Positions 21,270-32,401 of a DNA stretch of 64,000 nt are shown here, one piece after another. Made by a program: the position numbers and the translations under genes. The stretch comes from Paralithodes platypus (Eukaryota > Arthropoda > Malacostraca > Decapoda > Lithodidae), in the NCBI GenBank assembly GCA_032716605.1, contig CM064552.1, forward strand, positions 12,514,886-12,578,885, in the 5' to 3' direction. Position 1 is the first letter of the stretch; each line of letters begins with the position of its first letter. The notes under the pieces are model-generated. The model worked only from the letters and a program-made list of their open reading frames with translations, had not been told where the DNA came from and made no database searches.

Positions 21270-21656
21270 TTAAGGGGGGTCACCGGCGTTTTCTATCTTT
21301 CTCTCCTTATCTCTCTTTCCCTGTACTGGCTTATATCCATTCGGCCCCATTCAGCCAATTGTTTTAAGACGTTTATCCCCATCCAGGTGTCGATTTCTTC
21401 CTGGCAGGCGATAGCGAGCCAGCATTGTAAGGAGAAATCCGGCTTCGCCGGAGAAGTTTTTCTATCGAAAAATGTACAAATTTAGCTTGCTGTCAAAACA
21501 AAAATATATATATTCTGGCTCGCTAGCGCTCGCCAGGGAAATATTGACACCTGTATGGGGGTAAACGTCTTAAAACAGTAGGCTGAATGGGGCCGAATGG
21601 ATACAAGCCAAAGAGAGAGGGAGAGAAAGAGAAAAAAGCGAGGTGGGCTCCCTTAA
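21270..21656 (+). mobile_element. family B foldback MITE, complete (B5)
   Basis: 387 bp, TTAAGGGGGGTCACCGGC to GCGAGGTGGGCTCCCTTAA. Well-preserved arms and loop. Sits in the same host sequence as B4 but in opposite orientation. Confidence 0.94.
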
Positions 21657-21737
21657 CTTGTGTCTAGCAAAAAAAAAAAAAAAATTACACTGTTTAAGAC
21701 CCACCATTAGCTTTATGATCACCAGTAATCTGTTCTA

Positions 21738-21764
21738 GGTGTGTGTGTGTGTGTGTGTGTGTGT
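21738..21764. repeat. (GT)n microsatellite
   Basis: About 13 GT units, followed by 130 bp of decayed GT-rich sequence. Confidence 0.9.
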
Positions 21765-22034
21765 TGGGTTTGTGAGTGGGTGTTGGTGTCTGTATGTCTG
21801 TGTGTGTGCTTGGGTGGGTGTCTGTATGTGTGTATTTGCATAGGTGGGTTTATTTATTTGTGTCTGCTTCTGTGTGTGTGTTTGCGTGTAGAGAGAAAGA
21901 GAAAACAGGAGTGTATGATTGTATTTACCATATGTATTTGTTTAACAGAATGTTTTATTTATTACTGAGATGGGGCACTTCGAACATAATTATGCCAACA
22001 CCAATATGAGTCAGCCTTAACTCGACCCGACCTA

Positions 22035-22065
22035 ATCTAACCTAACCTAACCTAACCTAACCTAG
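22035..22065. repeat. interstitial CCTAA telomere-type repeat
   Basis: About six consecutive CTAAC pentamers preceded by CCGACCTAATCTAA. (TTAGG)n is the canonical arthropod telomeric repeat. Too short for a telomere; an interstitial remnant. Confidence 0.75.
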
Positions 22066-22248
22066 TATAATGTGCAGTAATTTAACCAGTTCAAGACACG
22101 GCCATTATATATACGATCATAATAATCTGTCCTGGCTTGTGCTGAGTTCAAGAGTTGCAGATTATTACCTCAGTTGTAGGAATTTTAAAATACAGTTTGG
22201 TTGTTCTGATATATCGTGCTCTGTGGGTGATAATTTTTAGTGACCTTC

Positions 22249-23715
22249 AAGGGGGATGATAATTTTGAATGGCCTTTTTGGGGGATGATTATTTTGAATG
22301 GCATTTTTGGGGATGCTAATTTTGAATGGTGTTTTGGGGATGATCATTTTGAATGGTGTATTGGGGATAATAATTTTGAATGGTGTTTTGGGGATGATAA
22401 TTTTGAATGGTGTATTGGGGATAATCATTTTGAATGGTGTTTTGGGGATGATAATTTTGAGTGGTGTTTTGGGTATAATAATTTTGAATGGTGTTTTGGG
22501 GATAATGATTTTGAATGGTGTTTTGGGGATAATAATTTTGAATGGTGTTTTGGGGATGATAATTTTGAATGGTGTTTTGGGGATAATCATTTTGAATGGT
22601 GTTTTGGGGATGATAATTTTGAATGGTGTTTTGGGGATAATAATTTTGAATGGTGTTTTGGGGATAATAATTTTGAATGGTGTTTTGGGGATGATAATTT
22701 TGAATGGTGTATTGGGGATAATAATTTTGAATGGTGTTTTGGGGATAATAATTTTGAATGGTGTATTGGGGATAATAATTTTGAATGGTGTTTTGGGGAT
22801 GATAATTGTGAGTGGTGTTTTGGGTATAATAATTTTGAATGGTGTTTTGGGGATAATGATTTTGAATGATGTTTTGGGGATAATCATTTTGAATGGTGTT
22901 TTGGGGATAATAATTTTGAATGGTGTTTTGGGGATGATAATTTTGAATGGTGTTTTGGGGATAATCATTTTGAATGGTGTTTTGGGGATAATAATTTTGA
23001 ATGGTGTTTTGGGGATGATAATTTTGAATGGTGTATTGGGATAATAATTTTGAATGGTGTTTTGGGGATAATAATTTTGAATGGTGTATTGGGGATAATA
23101 ATTTTGAATGGTGTATTGGGGATAATAATTTTGAATGGTGTTTTGGGGATAATAATTTTGAATGGTGTATTGGGGATAATAATTTTGAATGGTGTTTTGG
23201 GGATGATAATTTTGAGTGGTGTTTTGGGTATGATCATTTTGAATGGTGTTTTGGGGATGATTATTTTGACATGCTTTAGGGGATGATAATTTTTAATTGT
23301 TTTTGGAAATTATAATTTTGAATGGTGTTTTGGGGGATGATAGTGTTGAATGGTGTTTCGGAGATTATAATTGTGAATCGTGTTTTGGTGATGATAATTT
23401 TGAATTATGTTTTTTAAGGATGATAATTTTGAATGGTGTTATGGGTGATGATAATTTTGAATGGTGTTTTCAAGGCTGATGATAATTGTAATGGTATTTT
23501 TGGGATGATAATGTAGTATGTTTTTTTTTTTTTGGGGGGGGGGATGAATATTTTGAATAGTGTTATGAGGGATGATAAATTTGAATGGTGTTTTCGAGGC
23601 TGATAATACCGTAATTTGTAATGGTCTTGTTGGGATGATAATTTTGAATGGTGTTTTGGGGATGATACATTTGATTGGCCTTTTGGAAGGGATGATAATG
23701 TTGAATGGCATTTTT
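22249..23715. repeat. 27-bp minisatellite, about 38 regular plus degenerate units
   Basis: Unit GGGGATAATAATTTTGAATG + GTGTTTT. Units are regular from about 22300 to 23270 and increasingly degenerate to 23715, where T and G runs intervene. Variation is concentrated at a few positions (GATGAT/GATAAT/GATCAT; TTTT/TATT). Because 27 is divisible by three and no frame of the unit contains a stop, several frames on both strands are open for up to 248 codons (IIILNGVLG, DNFEWCFGD, IIPKTPFKI). These are by-products. Confidence 0.96.
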
Positions 23716-24211
23716 TTGTTTTTGTATTTAGTTGCCTTTATTGGGGGGGGGGGGGGGATATGTGCTAATTTGAACACGTACCGATTGAAACACTTTTTTA
23801 TCCCTACCGTTACCAGTTTGTTTAAAATAAGCGTTCAATTTTAACAGTATAGATACAAGGAGTGTATCCAATGTAATATGTATTTTATTGTGTTAAATAC
23901 ATTTACATTGTTTTGGAATTGGGCACTGTTGGTATAATATAAATTAAACTATTTGGAGTTTATCTTGTTAGAGTCGCATACATTATAGCACCCAATCATC
24001 ATGTTTGTATGCCTGATTACTCTGGTTACAAACTACTGTAGGCTTCACACACACCAACAGCCATTCCAACTGATCGATAACATTCCGCAGACACTTCTCT
24101 CCATAAACTGACCCTCACTAGAGATCCTGTAGTAAGAGAGTTCGGACACCTTTCTCTTTAGCCGCCATTTTGGTGCCATGATTATCAAACAACGGAATTG
24201 GCTATGATGTA
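23716..24211. other. no feature seen
   Basis: AT-rich, with a G run at 23743-23757 closing the minisatellite tail. No gene identified. Confidence 0.5.
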
Positions 24212-24780
24212 TTTGTGAGCATGTAGAAATTATATCCAAACGCCAAACATTTCCCGTTAGATCCATTGCTAAAAATGCCTCAAAGAAACTTGTGTTCTTT
24301 ATCGAGTTCGTCAATTTGTCATTGACGAGCAGTTAGTCATAATATATAATTATGTCATGCGTATAAGCTTGAGTATTACTCGCCTTTTTTGGAGTGGATT
24401 AGGGAAGCCGGCGCTTAGGCACTTAGGTCAAATACAAAACAAAGCCGTTAAAATTGTCAATAACCGAATTATTACAAATTAATTCCCTCCATTACAAAGA
24501 CATGTTGCATCTCTTGCATTGTTTTACAGATACTTTTATGGTACCGTAAGTGTTCAGCTGAACTTGCTGCAATTGTGTCATCTCTTCTCAGCTTTCCCTT
24601 TGGTATTAGGGCATGTGTTAGCGCCCTTGACTTAACAATCACTCCTCCACATTGCAGAACTTCTGCTTATAAAAAGTAATTGTTATCCCGAATCACATCT
24701 CTTTGGAACTCCCTTCCTCAGAGTACCGTACATTTACCTTTCAATCAACAACTATGTTAATCCAGCTGTTATAGGTTTAT
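24212..24780 (+). pseudogene. non-LTR retrotransposon RT C-terminal region, decayed copy
   Basis: Encodes a decayed version of the region after the RT catalytic domain. IAKNASKKL is readable near 24260-24290, and VASLALFYRYFYG-like sequence near 24510 is broken by frameshifts and stops. DNA identity to the neighbouring copy (24877-25422) is obvious: TCCATTGCTAAAAAT, GACGAGCAGTTAGTCAT, GTTGCATCTCTTGCATT. It is an older member of the same family, distinct from the LINE at 6.3-8.0 kb, and cannot encode a functional enzyme. Confidence 0.75.
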
Positions 24781-24876
24781 CTGCACGTAGAACACCATTA
24801 GGTGAATGGATAATTTTGTCATGAAACTGTTTTTCCTTTTTTTCATATTTATGAAAACAATCCTGAGCTGGACACC

Positions 24877-25422
24877 ATGTTAAATCCATTGCTAAAAATA
24901 CCTCTTAAGAAAATGAGACTTCTATACAGAGTTCGAGAATTCGTCACTGACAAGCAGTTAGCCATTATATATCAAAGTCATGTTCGTTCTCAGATGGAAT
25001 ACTGTTCACCCTTGTGGAATAGATGTGGTGTGGCTGCATTGGGGCAGCTGGATAAAATTAAGAATATAGTAACAATCAATAACCCTGTAATCATGCAGGA
25101 TCTTCCTCCGTTATTCATACTGGTACAAAAAGATGTTGCATCCCTTGCATTACCCTACAAATATTTTCATGGTAAATGTTCTGAGGAACTTGCTTCAATT
25201 ATACCACCTCTCCACATCTTTCCCCACAGAACTAGGGCAGATGGAAATGCCCATGAATTCACACCCTCTTTTCCACAATGTAGAGCTTCCGCTTATCAAA
25301 ATATATTTATCCCCAGATCTTCTACTCTGTGGAATTCACTTCCTTGGAGTTGCTTTCCACAAATTTACAATCCACAACAGTTACAGTCCAATTGTTACAA
25401 GCATTTTATGAATGTGCCTTAG
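24877..25422 (+). pseudogene. non-LTR retrotransposon RT C-terminal region, open frame
   Basis: A 181-codon open frame matching the C-terminal third of LINE reverse transcriptases: LLYRVREFVTDKQLAIIYQS, VRSQMEYCSPLWN, QKDVASLALPYKYFHGKCSE, STLWNSLPWSCFPQ, YKHFMNVP and stop. The fingers, palm and YADD motif are absent, so this is a 5'-truncated copy whose apparent ATG is internal. The frame has stayed open, implying it is younger than its upstream neighbour. No poly(A) is visible after the stop. Confidence 0.85.
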
Positions 25423-25534
25423 GCACATGGACCTTTATTGTATGTATGTATACTACAGTAATCTGGCTTTAAGTTAACTTTTGCAGTATTTGAAAAAGGA
25501 ACATTTACACTATATTCTGTTTATCATTGGATGT

Positions 25535-25672
25535 ATTTATGCAATTTAGGAAGGATCTCTAGGAAACAAAGGGGGTAAAAATGATCTAAATTAACGCTCT
25601 TCCTAAACTGCATAATATCATATAACATTAACCAGATTAAACTGTCAAAACCCGTCATAATTCTCAAAGGCA
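25535..25672. mobile_element. family D fragment (D11)
   Basis: TTTATGCAATTTAGGAAGGA and CTTCCTAAACTGCATAATAT form the inner inverted arms. The right end decays after GTCATAATTCTCAAAGG. Confidence 0.65.
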
Positions 25673-25869
25673 TACCGGTATATAAAACAGCTAGGGTCCT
25701 GGCCATGATCTTGCCCGCACACCCACGGCGGCTGACATTCTTGTGGTGGCCTGGTTTAAGTAATATTATAATAATTAGGGTGAAGGAGCGCACTCACCCT
25801 ATTGGCCTCCGCCCACTAATATCGCATAAATCTAGCGTCAGGAGATCTAGTTTGTGATAAGCTGGTCCT

Positions 25870-26040
25870 AAGCCCTTTAGTAAGATTATGCCCTTTTTTG
25901 TTATGTTAAAAATCATATTCAAATTAGGAAGTATCTGTGAGAGTTGGCGTTAATAATTGAGATAGTTTGTAGGCTATCTCCTTGTTTACGAGAGGTCCTC
26001 CCTAGCAAAGTAAAACAGCCTATTGTTGAATGCATTAAAT
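25870..26040. mobile_element. family D relic (D12)
   Basis: AATCATATTCAAATTAGGAA and AGGTCCTCCCTAGCAAAGTA in the expected D positions, around ATTGAGATAGTTTGTAGG. Termini lost. Confidence 0.5.
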
Positions 26041-27349
26041 AGCTTACAGCAAAGCTGGACAATATTACACACATTTCCGATTAACTCATCCACTGCAATC
26101 ATAATATGTTATTTCTGGAAGCTTGTATTAAGATGAGGAAAACATCTTATTGCCCAGGGATTAATGAGAATACAGTATCTCAATGTAGGCCGATAGTGTT
26201 CAGTTGCTGTATATTTTTATTCGTAACATTGATATATATTTTTTTTTTTTTTTTTTTGTGGGGCTGTAGACCAGTGTTCATCAAATTACTTGAGTTGATC
26301 TAGAGTAATTCATGTTTTCTTGGACTAATATTATTAGTTCATAAAAGCTATTTGCACTAAAGAAGAAAAAAGAAGAAGAAAGAAGCTTCAACGAATTGTT
26401 ACGAGTGACTGCCAGCATTTACCAGTTTACTTCACCCCAAATCCCTCTCCGGTCTCATTATGTTGTGCAGCGTTCATTCAACCCCAGGACAGGTTGACAG
26501 ACCACCATTAATTTTGATCATTGGTACAGTCACTCTTAAGAATTAGTGGATTCTTCACATTATCAGCACCTGTCTGCATGTATAGCTATAGACACTGATT
26601 TATGAGTGTCATTTTGCATACATTAATTGTAAAACCATACCTAATATTTTATGGAAAGTAAAATATATATGGTACTGGTACCCAACACTATGACGATGAC
26701 AATATACTGTACCTAAAATAAAATAGCACACGAGGTCTACAGATTTTTAAGACTGACTGTATACGTATAACTGAGTACAGGCATGGCCAATTAAACTCGA
26801 ACACTTGTTCTATGATGTAAACAAGAGAGTGAACATTGACTATGGAAAATCCCAGTTGTGGTTCAGTCAGTTATTCAGCATTTTGCGTTACTATGTCGTA
26901 TGATTATTTTTCTAAAAAAACATTATGCATTAATTCAGGGCCACGATTGTACATTCGTGTTCATAAGGTCTGATGCTTTTTTAGCACTCAAGCTGATTAA
27001 ACGAAGTAAAGAATCAATATGATACAAATTAACCAGATATAACTTCGAAATTTATGACGCGACTGTACATGTCTTACAATCCAAAACCTTAGCTTCCACT
27101 ATAGATATTTGTTATTTATCTGTAGCAAACTACCGTGGAATTCATTGATATATTTGTGTCAATCAATATATATACCGTATATACTATATTATACTCCATG
27201 CATTGGTAGTATAATAATTGTTGTTTAGGGTACTCTGACTAGAATTATAATACAAGTAATTACGATCAAATACCTTATTGCACTAACCCAGTCCTGTCTC
27301 TATAAATTATATTTTATACACCAGAGCTCCATCCAAACCAGAATAATAT
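26041..27349. other. no feature seen, AT-rich
   Basis: About 1.3 kb with a T17 run near 26240 and an AGAAGAA stretch near 26360. No gene or recognised element. Confidence 0.5.
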
Positions 27350-27364
27350 CACGCGCCCGCGCGC

Positions 27365-27398
<34 letters not shown>
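27350..27398. repeat. (GC)(GT)n microsatellite
   Basis: CGCGCCCGCGCGCGCG followed by about 17 GT units. It lies at the 3' side of the SINE. Confidence 0.9.
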
Positions 27399-27399
<1 letters not shown>

Positions 27400-27402
<3 letters not shown>

Positions 27403-27838
27403 ACTCTAGTTGTATTGCGGGAGTGAGCATGCTCGTTATTTCCCGCCTCCTATATGTGTAGGTGTTATATGTATCGTTGGAATGGCTGTGGATGTGTGTG
27501 TAGTCTGTATTTTTAGCCAATTGGCGACATCGGAAACGAAGGCTTAGGGTGGATCTGTATGGTACCATTCTCACTATAGACGGTACCGTCTCGCCCGAAG
27601 GCTTAGGTAGCCATCAGCTTAGGTGAACCATATGATACCCATCTCGCCTTGTACCATTTTTGCCAACCCAGATGGGACGTCACAACGTCATCCACTTATT
27701 CCAGGTACCTATTTACAGCTAGGTGAACTGAGGCTAACACATGAAAGGAGACAAGCCCAATTTGTCTCCGCCCGGCCGGGGATTGAACCCCCGACCCCTC
27801 GTGTGTGAGACGAGAGCTCTACCTACTAGGCTACGGGC
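27400..27838 (-). mobile_element. tRNA-derived SINE
   Basis: The minus strand starts at 27838 with a tRNA-like head (27838-27770). Acceptor-like ends GCCCG/CGGGC, pol III A box TAGCCTAGTAGG and B box GGTTCAATCCC are visible, with anticodon-loop sequence CTCACAC (tRNA-Val(CAC)-like). The tRNA-unrelated body follows (GCTGTAAATAGGTACCTGG, then CATCTGGGTTGGC), to a tail next to the (GT)n tract. Part of the body (TATGTATCGTTGGAATGGCT) recurs at the end of the window. Mobilisation would depend on a partner LINE, not identified. A (GT)(AT)n microsatellite abuts the head at 27839. Confidence 0.8.

Positions 27839-27839
<1 letters not shown>

Positions 27840-27932
<93 letters not shown>
27840..27932. 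repeat. (GT)n(AT)n compound microsatellite
   Basis: Seven GT units followed by about 38 AT units, starting immediately at the 5' end of the SINE head. Confidence 0.95.
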
Positions 27933-27935
<3 letters not shown>

Positions 27936-28047
27936 ATAGATAAATCTCCGTAGGTTTTCGTGTAGCCCATGGGTAGACTGTCGGCCGCCACAACTTATGA
28001 GCGGTAGTCAGGCCATTAACAACCTAATTAACCCTAATTATGGGCCA

Positions 28048-28261
28048 GAACAGGAGGTGCACAGATAATAAGTCCGGTTTGTCCAAGATATAGGCTTGGG
28101 TTCATGGTCACCAAACACTCTTAAAAAATGGTAAGTATAATAAAGTTGAGGGTATTGATAGTGATTTACATTTGACTATTTGCTATACCTGTGCCATTAT
28201 TGTAGTTGAGTGAGAACAGGAGGTGCATAGCTAGCAAGTCCGGTTTGTCCAAGATGTGGTA

Positions 28262-28308
<47 letters not shown>

Positions 28309-28600
28309 TAATATATATATAGAGTTCATGACCGCCATACACCGTGAAAATCAAAGGCATATAAACGGTAAGATAAACGGTAAGATAAACAAAGTTGGGT
28401 ACCGGTATATTAATAGTGATTTACTTCTGATTATTTGCTACACCGTTGTTGTCATCTGGGGAGAACATGAAGTGTAGAGTGATAATAGCCCGGTTTGGGT
28501 TGACCGTCACCATACACTGTAAAAACTCAAGGGTATGGAAAAGGTACCGGTATAAAAGCTCATTGGCTATATTGATTGTGATTTACTTTTCTAAATAGTT
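28048..28600. repeat. degenerate tandem triplication, unit about 170-230 bp
   Basis: GAACAGGAGGTGCA(C/T)AG, AAGTCCGGTTTGTCCAAGAT and ATAGTGATTTACAT recur in order starting near 28050, 28212 and 28460 (third copy GAACATGAAGTGTAGAG). An (AT)n tract (28264-28320) has expanded inside the second copy. Confidence 0.75.
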
Positions 28601-28734
28601 TAAGATGAGTTTATTACCACAAAATATATATACCGTGAAATGGGTATATTACCTCTGTCATGCCTATATTAGTTTTAGAATGTAGGCTCGTAAGGAATGT
28701 AGACGAGTTGTTGGGGGAGACGGAAGTTTTTTGT

Positions 28735-28960
28735 TTAGTTTTTTCTATGTGTATAAAAGAGACAAAAGGCAGGGCTTCTGTAACGAGTGACAGAGCCAAA
28801 TTCAAGGAAGTTGAGCTCAAAATGCTTTGACAGACGAAGTTTAAAGCAGTTTAAGTCATAGGATGATTGATTGAGGGAGAGAGTTCCAGAGTTCACTTGT
28901 TGAATAGAAGAAATACAGCAAAATTGCCAATTCTTGGGTTGGAGAGCTGGACAGCTCGCC
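28735..28960 (-). mobile_element. LINE 3'-end fragment
   Basis: Matches the 3' part of the LINE at 6.3-8.0 kb on the same strand: AAGTTTAAAGCAGTTTAAGT, GAGAGAGTTCCAGAGTTCAC, TTCTTGGGTTGGAGAGCTGG. Frame disrupted. Confidence 0.78.
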
Positions 28961-29177
28961 ACATTATATATTGTTTTACGTATTTCTAGCTACATTCAAA
29001 CAGCTTTCTTCTAAATTATATTATGATTCATACCGGTACTATTTTATGTACTACTTGTTTAATTTTATGTTACGTATAGTACTTTTAGACGATTCTAATT
29101 GGATAAAGAAGTACCTGTTTTGTTTTTTTGTTTTTTTTTAGGTACCACAAGGACAATATTTTCAACCTAAAAACTCC

Positions 29178-29549
29178 AACTTCTGCGTGGTAACCATCTC
29201 TGTACTATTATAGAGCACAACTTCTGCGTGGTAACCATCTCTGTACTATTATAGAGCACAACTTCTGCGTGGTAACCATCTCTGTACTATTATAGAGCAC
29301 AACTTCTGCGTGGTAACCATCTCTGTACTATTATAGAGCACAACTTCTGCGTGGTAACCATCTCTGTACTATTATAGAGCACAACTTCTGCGTGGTAACC
29401 ATCTCTGTACTATTATAGAGCACAACTTCTGCGTGGTAACCATCTCTGTACTATTATAGAGCACAACTTCTGCGTGGTAACCATCTCTGTACTATTATAG
29501 AGCACAACTTCTGCGTGGTAACCATCTCTGTACTATTATAGAGCACAAC
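29178..29549. repeat. 41-bp minisatellite, 9 identical copies
   Basis: Unit starts CAACTTCTGCGTGGTAACC and ends CTATTATAGAGCA. Nine copies without visible differences. The array stops exactly where A8 begins (GAGCACAAC|TTAAGG). Confidence 0.96.
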
Positions 29550-29865
29550 TTAAGGGGACATTTTCTGAACCCCCATTACCCTTATGTTTAACCCATTAGT
29601 TGTGAGATTGTAAGACTTTCGCCCATTAGCTTGGCGATTTTAAGACCTTTCGACCAATTTCTTTGTCAATATTTAAACTTTTCGTGCCATATATGTCTCG
29701 ATTTTCTCCCGGCGAGCGATAGCGAACCTGAAAATGTCGGAGGACATTTTTCTATCGAAAAATGTACAAATATATCTCGAATGGGGACTCTTGGGGTGGT
29801 GTTATTTCTGTAAGCTTTATAGTGGTCTAGGGAAAAAAATATTCCCCCCCCCCCTCCCCTGCTAA
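29550..29865 (+). mobile_element. family A MITE, diverged (A8)
   Basis: TTAAGGGGACATTTTCTG to CCCCTCCCCTGCTAA. Four modules are recognisable. The core hairpin is reduced to GTCGGAGGACATTTTTCTATC, intermediate between the A and B cores. The right TTAA has decayed. Confidence 0.8.
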
Positions 29866-30079
29866 TGAGCGATAGTCTAGCCATATATATCCTAATTAGT
29901 GCAGCCTTAAATATGAGGTAGGAGATGAGGCCCATAATACTGTATTATTATAAACAGGTTGTTGAGGAGGAGGACAATGACCAAGGATCACTTCCAACGA
30001 AGCAAATAACTCCACTCACAGAAGCCACAAGTCCGATATATATTATCCGATTCGGTTAATTGAAGCTAGATATGGACCA

Positions 30080-30440
30080 TTGTGATCAACACCCCAGAAA
30101 ACAAATAAATTAATTAGTTAGAAATTGATAAATAAATATATAAAGTAAAAATAAAATACACACATGAAATAATAATGATTATATAGTATAATAAAATTAC
30201 GTAAAATACAAAATAAGTAAATAAACCTGAGAATACAACAAAATAGTACTAGATCATAAATAATATGAAATTATATATTAAATACCATACACAAATACAT
30301 TAATAAATATATACAAATGAATACCGGTACCTAATTATAATAATCATTAAAACCAAAATTATATTGATAAAATATAATGAATAGAATAAAATGAAAACAA
30401 ATATAGTAAAAGTAAAATAAGTATATAGATAAATAATATT
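30080..30440. repeat. A/T-rich AATA-type low-complexity region
   Basis: Dominated by AAATAA, ATAAA and TATATA words; no coding capacity. Confidence 0.7.
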
Positions 30441-30829
30441 TTATGCAACCTGTTGATGTTGGATGGCTTCGTTGAGCAAATTTAAGATTTTTAAATTTAG
30501 TTGTGCTTTATAATCAACTGTGTCTCATTTCTACGTATGTCCAAGGTACCGAAACTGCAGCCTATATAATTTTGTTAGGCGGTACCCCTATTAAGTAAGA
30601 AGTACAACGTTAATAAGGTTAGCATGAATTGTTGCTTACGATAGAGAAGGTCAATGTGTAAAACCGAATATGGAAGTGGTGAACATTGGCAGTGGTATGG
30701 GTTTTGTTTTCATTGGTGTTTGCTGTTGTTACGGGTTAGGCTTCAACGTGAAAGAATACACCTCACAAACTTAACCGGTCCTCAAAAGGACTAGGAGTAC
30801 AGACCCATCGTCACCGTACCAGTGTGCAG

Positions 30830-31460
30830 TACATCTCTGTAATCCACTCGGCCACAATTTCCTCTCTATGGATAGCTTTTGTTCTGCCGCCCCCTCCATA
30901 GCTTTTGGTCTGCCGCCCCCTCCACCACCAGCCGCCCGATGAAAGAGTGATGGGGTCGTGCTGGTGGTGTTCTTGCCTTCCCCCTCCCGTCAGCCGCACT
31001 GCCTACCTCGACCCTCTCTCCCTCGACACATGCTCCTCTTCATTATGGAGTATGGACGACGCCCACACCACACCACAGGCCTCGGATACCTTCTTTTTGC
31101 GGCATCCTCCCCGATGTTCGGTTGTCCGCCTTCTTACCTTTAAATTTGTTTCATTTGTCCTACTTCTTTTTATTTTATATATATTTGCTTTAAATATTAT
31201 GGTTGTTCAGCTGTCCGCAGGCTACGGTTACCTTTTGATGTATCCTCTCTCTGATGGTCATTTGTCACCCTTTTCTTACTCTTTATTTTTCCTTTTTTGT
31301 TTTCATGGTTGTTCAGTTGTCCATAGGCCACATATATACCATCTTCTGGCTTCGCCCCCTCTCCGATGTTCAGTTGTTCCCCTTATATACTGGTACTCTT
31401 CTTTTTCTTTTGTTTTACTTTTTCTAAAACTTCGTGGTTATCCAATTTTGTTTTCGTTTT
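30830..31460. repeat. degenerate repeat region with recurring GTTCAGTTGTCC words
   Basis: CTGCCGCCCCCTCCATAGCTT-like sequence is duplicated at 30875-30930. CGATGTTC(G/A)GTTGT and GGTTGTTCAG(C/T)TGTCC recur near 31112, 31203, 31307 and 31364. The plus strand is open for 217 codons (30905-31558), but the translation is hydrophobic, repetitive and family-less. Confidence 0.5.
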
Positions 31461-32401
31461 TTTTATTACTAGGGATGCTGGCTGGGGGAGCACCTTCTAC
31501 TGTGCTATTCGGTGTCACTATATACCTTCTGGATGTTAAATATTTCCAGCATATATAGGCTACCTCTCAAATTTTCCCCATTTTGACATCTTAGATATTC
31601 ATTTCCTGTAGGTACCGTCAGGTGGTGATTGAAGCGTGTTTTAAAGTTCGAGATAGTTATAAGATCTCTTATTCTTACTAAGGTACAATCATGGTCTTAA
31701 AATGTATACATCACCTAATGACAGTAACTTCTTGACTGTGAGCAAGAACAAGACAATCTCAGTACGGGTAACCTTTGCTTTTTGGCTCAAGCAGTTTATC
31801 AATAAATTTCGCCAGTGTATCGTAGAGGCGCTTCCAATAATTGTTCATACATTCCTATGCCCGTCTGTCTCGGTATTGGAGAAGCTCGATAGGCTACAGC
31901 GGACTTTGTCGTCTGTGATTATGTATATTATACTTATTATTTCTCTCATATTTATAGCTACGGTACAACCGCCAACAAAGATTGTTTTAATTACCGTAAT
32001 TACCGTAGGTACCGGGTAATTATAGTTATATACAGTAAGGTATCTGCATATAATAAAACAAACTAAAACATGGGATTAAGCTATGGAAAGGATAATTTAG
32101 GTGGCTTTGTTTCCTTACGATTATAACTTTATATATTAATATAAATGTATTAATATAATAAACTTTGCATCAGTTATCTGTTTGGCGGGTGTAGCCTACA
32201 TTCATTATTGAACATCGTAGACTTAAACCTGCAGTTGTTTGCTTTCCTGTGTATTCTTGCGATCTTATTTTAATTCGGTTTGCTTGATATCGAAGCTTTT
32301 ATTTATTGTTCAATATATTTCTTTAGTTAACCCTTCCACTCCGTACATCATTGTCCAATCATAAAAATATCTCCTGGCAGGACCACAATGGCTTGGGAAA
32401 A
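31461..32401. other. no confident feature
   Basis: AT-rich. A short frame near 31780-31930 (FLCPSVSVLEKLDRLQRTLS) loosely resembles the region after the RT domain of LINEs, but it is too short to call. Confidence 0.4.

Noticed and set aside
22237..23286. Open frames of up to 248 codons on both strands
   Set aside because: Direct consequence of a 27-bp (multiple-of-three) stop-free minisatellite; several frames on opposite strands are equally open.
27770..27838. tRNA-Val(CAC) gene on the minus strand
   Set aside because: The cloverleaf is imperfect (weak inner acceptor pairs, altered B box GGTTCAATCC) and continues directly into a SINE body found elsewhere.
30905..31558. 217-codon hydrophobic frame
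   Set aside because: The DNA beneath it shows recurring GTTCAGTTGTCC words; the translation looks membrane-like only because it is T-rich. No topology or family supports a gene.
31780..31930. LINE reverse-transcriptase fragment
   Set aside because: Only LEKLDRLQRT is suggestive; too short and without flanking RT motifs.
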